Shown here: piece after piece, positions 23,018 to 30,604 of the stretch | How the letters are laid out: every line of letters begins with the position of its first letter | Numbering within the stretch: the first letter of the stretch is position 1 | Assembly (NCBI RefSeq): GCF_029223885.1 | Contig: NZ_CP119409.1 | Span: 1,948,001 to 2,012,000 of the forward strand | From: Pararhizobium gei | GTDB taxonomy: Bacteria; Pseudomonadota; Alphaproteobacteria; Rhizobiales; Rhizobiaceae | Reading direction: 5' to 3' | DNA length: 64,000 nt | Made by a program: the position numbers and the translations under genes | Notes under the pieces: model-generated | What the model was told of the DNA's origin: nothing | Seen by the model: the letters and a program-made list of their open reading frames with translations, nothing else | The model's database searches: none

Positions 23018-24310
23018 TCACGATTTCGTGCGGCGCCCCTTGCCAAAGGTGTAGCCCGTCTCGACCGTGTCCTTGCCGAATTTGTCGCGCAAAGCGTTCA
23101 TCGCAGCCTCGGCGGCTGCCCGACGGCTTGCCTGTGCATCGACAAGGTCGGGCGGGTCGGCAAGACCGGGCTCTGAAAGATCGGAAACGCCAATGCCGAT
23201 CAAACGGAATTTGGTACCATCGGTTTCGCGGTCGAGCAGTTGCATGCCGGTTCGGAAAATCCTGTCGGCAAGCTGCGTCGGGCTATCCAGCCGACGGTTG
23301 CGGGTTCTGATCTTGAAGTCGGCGGTCTTCAGCTTGAGCACGACGGTCTGGCCGGCGGTTTCCGACTTGCGCAGCCGGTGTGCCACCTTTTCGCTGAGCC
23401 GCCGCAGATGCGACACGAGGTCGCCGTAGTCGCAGAGATCGTCATTGAAGGTCGTCTCGGAAGAAACGCTCTTTGCCTCGCCGTTGATTTCGACGGCGCG
23501 CTCGTCCTGTCCGCGCGACAGCCGGTAGAGCCGCTGCCCCATCGTGCCGTAGCGCTTCATCAGATCGGTTTCATCCATCCGCTGCAATTGGCCGATGGTC
23601 CTGATGCCGTCGCGCTCGAGCGTCGAGGCAAACGCCTTTCCGACACCCCAGATCAGCGTTACCGGCTTGTCCTTGAGAAAACCCAGGGCATCGGCCGCGC
23701 CGATGACGGAAAAGCCGCGGGGTTTTTGCAGATCGGATGCGACTTTTGCCAAGAATTTGCAGTAGGACAGACCGACCGATACGGTAATGCCGATCTCCTG
23801 TTCAATGCGCCTGGCAAGTTTCGCAAGCGTGCGGGCAGGCGGGTCGTGATGCAGCCGTTCCGTTCCATCAAGCTCCAGAAAGGCTTCGTCGATCGACAGC
23901 GGCTGGACCAGCGGCGTCAGATCCTGCATCAGCATCCGAACTTCACGGCCGACCCGGACATATTTCTCCATGTCCGGCTTGATGACGACGGCCTGCGGGC
24001 AGGCTTCCAGCGCCTTGAACATCGGCATGGCCGAGCGCACGCCGTGAATACGCGCAATGTAGCAGGCCGTGGAGACGACACCGCGTTTTCCGCCGCCGAT
24101 GATCACCGGTTTGTCGGCCAGTTCCGGATTGTCCCGTTTCTCGACGGAGGCGTAAAAGGCGTCGCAGTCGATATGGGCGAGCGTGAGCGTATAGAGTTCC
24201 GCATGATAGACCAGACGTGGGCTGCCGCAGGCGCGACAGCGACGCAAGCCTCCAGGCTCTTCCGTCATGCAATCGCGGCAAAAGCCGGGAACTTGTAACT
24301 TATCTGCCAT
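23018..24310 (-). CDS. dinB: DNA polymerase IV with N-terminal CxxC-CxxC extension
   Basis: A 430-residue Y-family translesion polymerase. The catalytic regions [17 protein letters not shown] and [11 protein letters not shown] are intact, followed by the thumb HhH and little-finger domains. An N-terminal extension of ~40 residues has cysteines at 11, 14, 25 and 28 (CRDC...CRAC), a likely zinc knuckle; I recall it as shared by rhizobial DinB proteins. The ATG at 24310 gives the family start [12 protein letters not shown] consensus LexA box lies just upstream, so SOS induction is expected. Confidence 0.93.
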   Translation of the reverse strand: MADKLQVPGFCRDCMTEEPGGLRRCRACGSPRLVYHAELYTLTLAHIDCDAFYASVEKRDNPELADKPVIIGGGKRGVVSTACYIARIHGVRSAMPMFKALEACPQAVVIKPDMEKYVRVGREVRMLMQDLTPLVQPLSIDEAFLELDGTERLHHDPPARTLAKLARRIEQEIGITVSVGLSYCKFLAKVASDLQKPRGFSVIGAADALGFLKDKPVTLIWGVGKAFASTLERDGIRTIGQLQRMDETDLMKRYGTMGQRLYRLSRGQDERAVEINGEAKSVSSETTFNDDLCDYGDLVSHLRRLSEKVAHRLRKSETAGQTVVLKLKTADFKIRTRNRRLDSPTQLADRIFRTGMQLLDRETDGTKFRLIGIGVSDLSEPGLADPPDLVDAQASRRAAAEAAMNALRDKFGKDTVETGYTFGKGRRTKS

Positions 24311-24316
24311 TGCCCG

Positions 24317-24331
24317 GAACAAACATTGAAC
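24317..24331 (-). promoter_or_regulatory. LexA (SOS) box upstream of dinB
   Basis: Read on the minus strand this is GTTC-AATGTTT-GTTC, an exact match to the alphaproteobacterial LexA operator GTTC-N7-GTTC. It ends only six bases before the dinB ATG, so LexA would block the start region itself and any transcript would have a very short leader. The motif definition is established for this class; binding here is inferred. Confidence 0.8.
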
Positions 24332-24452
24332 GTTTCCACGATACGCTCTAAGCTCCCGACTCTCAAGAGACGGGGCAGGCAATCAGATGACGATTCTGCG
24401 CAGGGACCATCCAGCAAAATCGCCAAACAGCCGGCGTCTTTCTCCTGGAAAT

Positions 24453-25094
24453 CTATGTGGCGAGGTGGCGTCTGATGATGGCAGCCGCTTCCGGCCAGCT
24501 GGCGGCCTTTATAATGCCTTTGCCGGGTTCGGGGGCGAGCGCCCGGAAATCGGCATTCGCCATCATATTGATCAGCAGACATCCGGGAGCATGGTCGCGT
24601 GCCGAATGCAGATTGCGAAGAATGTCGTCGATGAAGACAAGCCGGTGGCATCGCCCGTCATGCAGACATCGAATGATCGGCCCCTTGTGGTCTGTGCTCG
24701 CCAGCAAAGGGTAGCAGAGCCCGTGACGGTCGAGCAGCGACCTGCGGACGGCGCTGTGCCGTGGAGCCATTTTTGTGAGAAAGACGATATCGGCATCCGC
24801 GGAGAGGGCCGCCAATGTCTCTACGACCTGATCCGCCGGCGTCTGCCATTCGTCCTGCTGGGCATAGAACGCATCGAGCAGTTCCGTCACCAGAGTGTCG
24901 GCTATCTCGATGCCGCTGGCAAGATCGATGATGTTGCCATGCAGCCGGAACGAGCGAGGCAGCAGTTCGCGACCCGAGGCAAGCAGGAAATTGCGGAACG
25001 GGGTCAGGAACTCCAGCACCACCTCGTCAATATCGCAGACGACAAGAGGCCGCTCGGACAGGTGCACATGGTCCAACGACACTATTTCGGACAA
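24453..25094 (-). CDS. HAD-like hypothetical protein
   Basis: A 213-residue protein with VVCDIDEVVLEF near the N-terminus (Asp 21 and 23, the HAD nucleophile DxD pattern), a central FLTKMAP (motif II-like), and FIDDILRNL near the C-terminus (motif IV-like). This supports a HAD-superfamily phosphatase or hydrolase fold; the substrate is unknown. The best start is a TTG at 25094, two bases after the stop of the upstream DUF3572 gene, implying coupling; a GTG at 25082 is an alternative. A long open frame on the opposite strand is an antisense artefact. Confidence 0.7.
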   Translation of the reverse strand: MSEIVSLDHVHLSERPLVVCDIDEVVLEFLTPFRNFLLASGRELLPRSFRLHGNIIDLASGIEIADTLVTELLDAFYAQQDEWQTPADQVVETLAALSADADIVFLTKMAPRHSAVRRSLLDRHGLCYPLLASTDHKGPIIRCLHDGRCHRLVFIDDILRNLHSARDHAPGCLLINMMANADFRALAPEPGKGIIKAASWPEAAAIIRRHLAT

Positions 25095-25096
25095 AG

Positions 25097-25366
25097 TCAG
25101 AAATCCCCGGCTTCCGGACCGGACAGCGCGGTATGGGCACGCACCACCATGTCCGGGCTGATGCCGCTGGCGGCAGAAAAGGCGAGCAGCGTCGGTTCGT
25201 GGCCCATCAGGAAATCGATGACGCCTGCCAGGAAGCCTGGATCGGCCGCGGCATGACGCAGGTTCGACGGATCGGTGCCGGTGAGAGCGAGGAAACGACC
25301 GAGCAGTTCTGGTTCATTTGCCAGCCAGGCAAGAGCGACGATTGCGGTTTCTTCTGCCGGTGTCAA
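25097..25366 (-). CDS. DUF3572 family protein
   Basis: An 89-residue, mostly helical acidic protein. I recognise the DUF3572 pattern (EPELLGRFLALTG, DPGFLAGVIDFLMGHEPTLLAF). Function unknown. The start is TTG at 25366, with GAGGA nine bases upstream; a stop codon four codons further upstream rules out a longer form with ATG. It is divergent from divK (167 bases between starts) and coupled to the HAD-like gene downstream. Confidence 0.8.
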   Translation of the reverse strand: MTPAEETAIVALAWLANEPELLGRFLALTGTDPSNLRHAAADPGFLAGVIDFLMGHEPTLLAFSAASGISPDMVVRAHTALSGPEAGDF

Positions 25367-25532
25367 AATAATGCGTCCTCGTTAGCTTCAGGTGATTTCT
25401 CCGGGAAATATTACCTGTTTTTCAACCAAATAGCTTTACCGTGCAGTTTCCGGGAACTGGGCAGGACACTGGTGTGTACCTTATAGGCGCGCATAGGGCT
25501 TGCAAGCCGGAGCTTCAGAACAAGGGACCGAA

Positions 25533-25904
25533 ATGCCCAAGCAGGTGATGATTGTTGAAGACAACGAGCTGAATATGAAGCTCTTTCGCGACCTGATCGA
25601 GGCATCCGGTTATACGACCATCCAAACCCGCAACGGAATGGAAGCTCTTGATCTGGCGCGCAAACATCGGCCGGATCTGATTCTCATGGACATCCAACTT
25701 CCTGAAGTGTCGGGGCTCGAGGTGACAAAATGGCTGAAGGAGGACGACGAATTGCACGTCATCCCGGTCATCGCCGTCACGGCTTTCGCCATGAAGGGGG
25801 ACGAGGAGCGAATCAGGCAAGGGGGCTGCGAGGCCTATGTCTCAAAGCCGATTTCGGTGCCGAAATTCATCGAGACGATCAAAACATATTTGGGCGATGC
25901 GTAA
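25533..25904 (+). CDS. divK: Cell-cycle response regulator DivK
   Basis: A 123-residue single-domain receiver. The phospho-acceptor is Asp53 ([13 protein letters not shown]); the acidic pocket (VEDNE), the conserved Thr (AVTAF) and Lys (SKPIS) are in place. In alphaproteobacteria DivK acts with PleC and DivJ to control the CckA-ChpT-CtrA relay, and so polarity and division. The ATG at 25533 gives the standard [14 protein letters not shown] start; the open frame upstream to 25500 is ignored. PleD follows 75 bases downstream, the usual arrangement. Confidence 0.95.
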   Translation: MPKQVMIVEDNELNMKLFRDLIEASGYTTIQTRNGMEALDLARKHRPDLILMDIQLPEVSGLEVTKWLKEDDELHVIPVIAVTAFAMKGDEERIRQGGCEAYVSKPISVPKFIETIKTYLGDA

Positions 25905-25979
25905 ACTATCATACGGCGCCGCACTGGGCGCAATGGATGCCCGGCATAATAGCGGGCGCATATTGACGGGAAAAATTGC

Positions 25980-27347
25980 ATGACAGCACGTATTCTTGTC
26001 GTCGATGATATACCGGCAAATGTCAAACTTCTGGAAGCACGGCTCGTGGCCGAGTATTTCGATGTCCTCACCGCTGCCGATGGTTACGAGGCGCTGGCGA
26101 TTTGCGAGCGGCAGCCGCTGGATCTCATTCTGCTCGATATCATGATGCCGGGGATAGACGGGTTTGAAGTTTGCGAGCGTCTGAAGGCTAATCCCCGCAC
26201 GGCGCATATTCCGGTCGTCATGGTAACCGCTCTCGATCAGCCTTCCGACCGCGTCCGCGGCCTGAAGGCCGGTGCCGACGACTTTCTCACCAAGCCGGTC
26301 AACGATCTGCAACTGATGTCGCGTGTCAAAAGCCTGGTACGGCTGAAGAATGTCAGCGACGAACTGCGTCTTCGTGCGGAAACGGCACACAGCGTCGGGC
26401 TGCAAGATCTCTCCTCGAGCGATCGCCCGGACGAATTCGGCAACATCCTCCTGGTAGACGGCCGTGGCAGCTCTCAGGAGCGCATTGCGCGGGCTTTGAA
26501 GCCTGTAGGGGCCGTCACCGCAATGTCGGATCCCCAGGGGGCTTTGTTCGAGGCGGCGGAAAATAGTTTCGACCTGGTTATCGTCAATTCAAATTTCGAA
26601 GATTATGACCCCTTGAGGCTCTGCTCGCAGCTTCGTTCGCTGGAGCGCACGCGCTTTATACCCGTGCTTCTGATTGCCGAGCAGGGCGACGACGACATGA
26701 TCGTGCGCGCGCTCGATCTCGGTGTCACGGACTATCTGATGCGGCCGGTCGATCCGAACGAACTGGTAGCCCGCAGCCTGACGCAGATCCGCAGGAAGCA
26801 TTGCAACGACCGTCTGCGCGCCAGTGTCAAACACACGATCGAACTCGCCGTCACCGATGGCCTGACGGGTCTGCATAATCGCCGCTATCTCGACAATCAT
26901 CTGAGAATCCTGATCGACCGTGCTGCCGCCCGCGGCAGGCCTTTGTCGATCTGCATGACGGATATCGACCGGTTCAAGAGCGTCAACGACACGTACGGAC
27001 ATGATGCCGGCGATGAGATCCTGCGGCAGTTCGCCCAGCGCGTTCGGTCCACCGTGCGCGGTGCGGATCTGGCCTGCCGGTTCGGCGGAGAAGAGTTTGT
27101 CGTGGTGATGCCGGACACGCCGGCCGATGCGGCCGTGGTCATTGCGGAGCGGCTTCGGCGTATCATCGAAGACAGGCCGTTCTCGCTCCAGAACGGGGAG
27201 AAGATTCTGTCCATAACCGCGTCCCTTGGCATAGCCACACTCAACACGGGCGGCGACTCGCCGGAGGCCTTGGTGAAGCGGGCCGATACGGCTTTGTATC
27301 AGGCAAAGAACAATGGCCGTAACCGGGTGGTCGCCGCCGCGGCGTAA
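25980..27347 (+). CDS. pleD: Diguanylate cyclase response regulator PleD
   Basis: A 455-residue regulator with two receiver domains and a GGDEF domain. REC1 has the phospho-acceptor Asp53. REC2 (about 155-270) has Asn/Ser where Asp is expected (VIVNSNFED), the known adaptor form. The catalytic motif is GGEEF at residues 369-373, and the RGAD at 360-363 is the c-di-GMP inhibitory I-site. It makes c-di-GMP to drive polar differentiation. Full length. Confidence 0.95.
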   Translation: MTARILVVDDIPANVKLLEARLVAEYFDVLTAADGYEALAICERQPLDLILLDIMMPGIDGFEVCERLKANPRTAHIPVVMVTALDQPSDRVRGLKAGADDFLTKPVNDLQLMSRVKSLVRLKNVSDELRLRAETAHSVGLQDLSSSDRPDEFGNILLVDGRGSSQERIARALKPVGAVTAMSDPQGALFEAAENSFDLVIVNSNFEDYDPLRLCSQLRSLERTRFIPVLLIAEQGDDDMIVRALDLGVTDYLMRPVDPNELVARSLTQIRRKHCNDRLRASVKHTIELAVTDGLTGLHNRRYLDNHLRILIDRAAARGRPLSICMTDIDRFKSVNDTYGHDAGDEILRQFAQRVRSTVRGADLACRFGGEEFVVVMPDTPADAAVVIAERLRRIIEDRPFSLQNGEKILSITASLGIATLNTGGDSPEALVKRADTALYQAKNNGRNRVVAAAA

Positions 27348-27601
27348 GTGCCGTAACGCGAGGCAGTCGTCCACAGGAAAGCGAAAAAGCGAATAGGAGT
27401 TCTCGAAACTCGCTTCCCGTGGCCTGCTAGGTTAGATGCGAATCATAAATATAAAATAAAATCAATGGATTGTCAAGTAATCTGAAAGTCATGAACTCGA
27501 TCGCTCTTTGCTGTCAGGTGTTTTTTTGTCGAGAAAATAACGATACCTCTGCTTGAGCACGTGCGGTGTCTGCGTCCCGTCTTCGCAAGAAGATGTTAAA
27601 A

Positions 27602-27609
27602 TTAACCAT
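27602..27609 (+). promoter_or_regulatory. TTAACCAT, possible CtrA half-site upstream of a small-RNA candidate
   Basis: An exact TTAACCAT octamer lies 54 bases before the -35 of the candidate small RNA. CtrA sites in this class are TTAA-N7-TTAA and often contain TTAACCAT. Only a half-site is seen: TTAA does not recur exactly at N7. Such octamers are expected by chance in AT-rich spacers. Confidence 0.2.
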
Positions 27610-27662
27610 TCCTAAGATAAGTCACGGCTTGTGGTTAAGAATTCATTGATTTTTTTCCGTTT

Positions 27663-27692
27663 TTAGACAATTCTGTCGTCAAGGAAGATAAA
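27663..27692 (+). promoter_or_regulatory. Predicted sigma-70 promoter of the pleD-rpmG small RNA
   Basis: TTAGAC (27663-27668), then 17-18 bases, then AGATAA/GATAAA (27686-27692). The TTAGAC -35 is the form I know from rhizobial small-RNA promoters. Start of transcription would be near 27699. Confidence 0.55.
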
Positions 27693-27698
27693 CTTCCG

Positions 27699-27842
27699 CC
27701 CAGTTACCCCATGATGTCAGGTCCGCCGCATCTCCTGGGTCGTGGGGTTTGCCGGCTGGTTGGTTCCAATGCGGTTCCTCGTGCCGCGGTTTTGATCAGC
27801 CGGCAGCCATTCGAGCGCCGTCCCTTTCGGGGCGGCGTTTTT
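27699..27842 (+). ncRNA. Candidate structured small RNA between pleD and rpmG
   Basis: About 144 nt bounded by a promoter and an intrinsic terminator, with no start-codon/ribosome-site pair suggesting a protein. Internal pairing is strong: ACCCCATGA with TCGTGGGGT (27705-27737 region, one G-U), TGCCGGCTG with CAGCCGGCA enclosing a GCGG/CCGC stem, then the terminator hairpin. This three-stem layout is typical of bacterial trans-acting RNAs. I cannot match it to a named family by eye. Confidence 0.65.
27816..27842 (+). terminator. Rho-independent terminator of the pleD-rpmG small RNA
   Basis: CGCCGTCCC (27816-27824), loop TTTC, GGGGCGGCG (27829-27837): a 9-bp stem with one G-U pair, then TTTTT. 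It points along the plus strand. The last plus-strand gene, pleD, ends ~470 bases earlier, so it most likely serves the small RNA. Confidence 0.85.
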
Positions 27843-27882
27843 GATTCGAGGCGCCGGCTGCTCATGACAATCCAGTCAAAAG

Positions 27883-27917
27883 AAAAGGCGCCTAACTCCT
27901 GAGAGTTGGCGCCTTTT
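27883..27917 (-). terminator. Terminator of rpmG (possibly bidirectional)
   Basis: AAAAGGCGCC and GGCGCCTTTT form a perfect 10-bp stem, extended by AACTC/GAGTT across a one-base bulge with a CTGA loop. On the minus strand it is followed by TTTTCTTTTG. It lies 18 bases past the rpmG stop. The symmetric A/T arms would also work on the plus strand. Confidence 0.85.
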
Positions 27918-27935
27918 GAAGGGGATAACCCGATC

Positions 27936-28103
27936 TTACTTGATCTTGGTTTCCTTGAATTCGACGTGCTTGCGTACGACCGGATCATATTTGGTCATGG
28001 ACATTTTGTCCGTCTTGGTGCGGCTGTTCTTGGAGGTCACGTAGAAGAAACCCGTGTCGGCCGTCGACAGAAGCTTGATCTTGATTTTTGCAGCTTTCGC
28101 CAT
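27936..28103 (-). CDS. rpmG: 50S ribosomal protein L33 (zinc-independent form)
   Basis: A 55-residue ribosomal protein, [18 protein letters not shown]..., exactly the expected length. It has no cysteines, so it is the C-minus form that does not bind zinc. An AGGA ribosome site precedes the ATG, and a strong terminator follows the stop. A candidate -35 (TTGACT, complement of 28192-28197) overlaps the end of the neighbouring MFS gene. Confidence 0.97.
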   Translation of the reverse strand: MAKAAKIKIKLLSTADTGFFYVTSKNSRTKTDKMSMTKYDPVVRKHVEFKETKIK

Positions 28104-28193
28104 GGTCGTCCTGCCTTTATAAAAAACGAAGCCGCAAACACCAAAAAGGGTTCCGGCAAACTTGGCGCGAAACTACAAATCGCGCCCGAAAAG

Positions 28194-29378
28194 TCAAGTC
28201 CGTTTTGGGTAGAAACCAATCCGGACCACGGAAAGTATCACGTAAAGGCCGAAAAATCCGGCAATCGCCCATGCAAAGCCGTCATTGCCGGCAACGTCCA
28301 TCGTTGCGCCGATGACCTGGGGCCCGGCCACTGTACCCACTGCATAGGAGAAGATGAAAGCGGCATTGGCGGCGGCCAGGTCCGCTCCATGAAGCCGCGA
28401 TCCCAGATGGCTGAGGCCTACGGTATAAAGCCCGGAAACACTGCCGCCCCAGAACAGCAGCACGACCGCCATCAACATCCAGTTGCCCTGCAGCAACGGC
28501 AGACACAGCGCGCCGACGAGGCCGACGACGGTCATAAGCGCAAGCAGGTTTCTCCGGTCCTTGATCCGATCGGACAGCATGCCCAGTGGAATCTGAAAAA
28601 TCACATTGCCGATGCCCATGACCGTCAAAAGCAGCGCTGCCTGCGATTCGGTGAAGCCGCTGCGCGTCCCGTAGATCGGAAACAGCGATAGACCACCCGA
28701 TTCCACCGCGCCGAAGATGAAGACCGCAGCCGTCGCCGTCGGCACGAGGAACACATAGCGCATGAAATGGAGTTCGGGCTTCTCGTTGAGGTCCGGGCTT
28801 TCATTGCGCGCCAGAAAGATGGGAATGGCCGCGAGCAGGATGACACCGGCACCGACAGCGAAGGGAAGGATGCCGTCGCTGCCGAGAATCGAGAAGAGCA
28901 GGGGACCGGTGGCAAAACCGAGCGACAGCACGGTGCCGTAGATGCCAAGAACGAGTCCGCGGCGGCTCGGAGGTGCCGTTGCATTGATCCAGAATTCCGA
29001 CAGCACGAACAGGACGGTAATTGCGCCGTGAAAGACGACCCGAAGGGGAAACCAGAGCCAGAAATTCTCGATGTAGTAAAAACCGAGAGCACTCATAGCA
29101 GCCATGCCGACCGCCATCAGCATGGTATTGGCAACGCCGTAGGCATGGGCGATCTTTGCCGTCACCACTGCCGCGGCCATGGAGGCAAGCCCCGCCATGG
29201 CCGAGTTCAGGCCGATCAGGGTCGAGGAGATACCGCGCTTTTCCATGATGATGCTGAGCAGGGGCAGGCCAAGGCCGATCGCGATGCCGACCGCGCTGAT
29301 CGCGGCGATTGCGGCGATCAGCGATGGCCAGTGTATCTCCTCAACCGGCGCAGACGTGCCGGACGGCGGCTGTGACAT
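28194..29378 (-). CDS. MFS transporter
   Basis: A 394-residue major-facilitator protein with about twelve predicted membrane helices. The loop between helices 2 and 3 and the LGIYGTVLSLGFATGPLL segment resemble the YcaD-like group. No substrate can be inferred. AAGGAA lies ten bases upstream of the ATG at 29378. Its neighbours (rpmG and a NUDIX gene) do not suggest a pathway. Confidence 0.88.
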   Translation of the reverse strand: MSQPPSGTSAPVEEIHWPSLIAAIAAISAVGIAIGLGLPLLSIIMEKRGISSTLIGLNSAMAGLASMAAAVVTAKIAHAYGVANTMLMAVGMAAMSALGFYYIENFWLWFPLRVVFHGAITVLFVLSEFWINATAPPSRRGLVLGIYGTVLSLGFATGPLLFSILGSDGILPFAVGAGVILLAAIPIFLARNESPDLNEKPELHFMRYVFLVPTATAAVFIFGAVESGGLSLFPIYGTRSGFTESQAALLLTVMGIGNVIFQIPLGMLSDRIKDRRNLLALMTVVGLVGALCLPLLQGNWMLMAVVLLFWGGSVSGLYTVGLSHLGSRLHGADLAAANAAFIFSYAVGTVAGPQVIGATMDVAGNDGFAWAIAGFFGLYVILSVVRIGFYPKRT

Positions 29379-29391
29379 CGGATGAAATTCC

Positions 29392-30099
29392 TTACAGAAG
29401 GTCGCGGATCAGACGTCCATGACGTGTATGGTAGAAAGGTACGGGCCTTCCAAAGGGCAGGGAAGCGTCGAATTCAAGGCTCGTTCTCAACTCGGATAAA
29501 ATAAGTGCTGTGATATCTGGCATTTGCACCGCCGATATGTCGTTGACGTCTATCCATGTCAAATCCTCGAGTTCCCGGCTGTCACGGATATCCGCGGGAT
29601 CGACACCGACCTCATCGGCAAAGAGCGCGAAGAAATGCGTGTCGAACCGGCGCGGATAGCCCGGAGGTGTAATGGCTCGCGCTATATAGCGCAGGTTTGT
29701 CAGGTCGGGAAGGAAGGGAAGCGTGCGCGTGTCCGCGCTGGGGACGCCAACGGCGATACTGGCTTCTTCGTGGAGTTCGCGCAAAGCCGCAAGCAGAAGG
29801 GCCCGCAAGCGGCTTTCAGGGGCACGACGACGGTAAGCCACAAGCAGACTTTCGCGAACTGTCGGATGTATGTTCCCCGCCCACTGCGCCCGATTGTCCG
29901 CGCTGTCCCTGCGACCGCCGGGAAAGACATAGAGATCCGGCATGAAGACATGAGCCTTGCTGCGCTTGCCCATGAGAACGCGCACAGCGCCCCGGGATCT
30001 GTCGAGCAGCATCACGGAAGCCGCATCGCGTGGCCTGATGGCTTTCGATTTGACACTTCCCGAAGCCATGCCCAAGCCGGAATGCTTGGCACCCCCCAT
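29392..30099 (-). CDS. NUDIX hydrolase
   Basis: A 235-residue protein with a variant NUDIX box: FPGGRRDSAD followed, after an insertion, by LLLAALRELHEEASIAV (the REXXEE core as RELHEE). NUDIX enzymes cleave nucleoside diphosphates linked to another moiety; the substrate here is unknown. The ATG at 30099 lies two bases after the DUF983 stop, suggesting coupling; an ATG ten codons further in (30069) is also possible. The frame is open upstream to 30462 but overlaps DUF983. Confidence 0.85.
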   Translation of the reverse strand: MGGAKHSGLGMASGSVKSKAIRPRDAASVMLLDRSRGAVRVLMGKRSKAHVFMPDLYVFPGGRRDSADNRAQWAGNIHPTVRESLLVAYRRRAPESRLRALLLAALRELHEEASIAVGVPSADTRTLPFLPDLTNLRYIARAITPPGYPRRFDTHFFALFADEVGVDPADIRDSRELEDLTWIDVNDISAVQMPDITALILSELRTSLEFDASLPFGRPVPFYHTRHGRLIRDLL

Positions 30100-30101
30100 C
30101 G

Positions 30102-30560
30102 TCACGCGGACCGGTCCACCACAGGCAGACTGTCGGCAGGAAGGTCGGGACGATCGCCGAAACCATGCATTCTCAGGGCCCATTGCAACCCGACGACGGC
30201 GCCCTTGACGGGTTGCAGGAGGGCAAGCGAGCCGAGGATGGTCACGGGCACCCAGATCGCCAGGTGCCCCCAACTGGAAAGCGGCAGCAAAAGTTCGGTG
30301 GCCATATAGCCCGCCAGCACGATATGGCCCATGATCGTAACAACGATATAGGGCGGGAAGTCGTCGGCGCTGTGCGTGTCCAGCCGTTCGCCGCAGGCGG
30401 CACAGGCATGGACCGTCTTCAGGTAGCCGCCGAACAGTTTGCCGCTGCCGCAGGAGGGGCAACTGTTGAGAAGCCCGCGTTTGATCGAGCGCCAGACGGG
30501 GCGATCTGTCTTCGGCGTCTGTGCGAAGCGCACGGTTTCCGTTGATCCGGCGGCAGGCAT
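30102..30560 (-). CDS. DUF983 family membrane protein
   Basis: A 152-residue protein with a zinc-ribbon-like pair of motifs, CPSCGSGKLF and CAACGERL, in the first third, then two or three membrane helices. This is the DUF983 layout; function unknown. ATG 30560 is preferred over ATG 30566 because GAGGAT then has an eight-base spacer. It sits between rnr and the NUDIX gene, in one minus-strand run. Confidence 0.85.
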   Translation of the reverse strand: MPAAGSTETVRFAQTPKTDRPVWRSIKRGLLNSCPSCGSGKLFGGYLKTVHACAACGERLDTHSADDFPPYIVVTIMGHIVLAGYMATELLLPLSSWGHLAIWVPVTILGSLALLQPVKGAVVGLQWALRMHGFGDRPDLPADSLPVVDRSA

Positions 30561-30604
30561 GTCCATATCCTCAAGTTGTGGATGCGGCTTTGACCTCGCA
30601 TCCC

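Noticed and set aside
24387..25256. A 289-codon plus-strand frame with a fair ribosome site near the LexA box
   Set aside because: It runs antisense to the HAD-like and DUF3572 genes, which have recognisable motifs. Composition and product look random. The LexA box could in principle serve it, but no evidence favours that.
25842..26405. A 187-codon minus-strand frame across the divK-pleD junction
   Set aside because: Antisense to pleD REC1; no start signal and no similarity to any family I know.
27715..27726. GTCAGGTCCG inside the pleD-rpmG spacer, similar to part of the SRP RNA loop
   Set aside because: The rest of the SRP helix 8 consensus (GGAAGG...AGCAGCC) is missing, so it is not 4.5S RNA.
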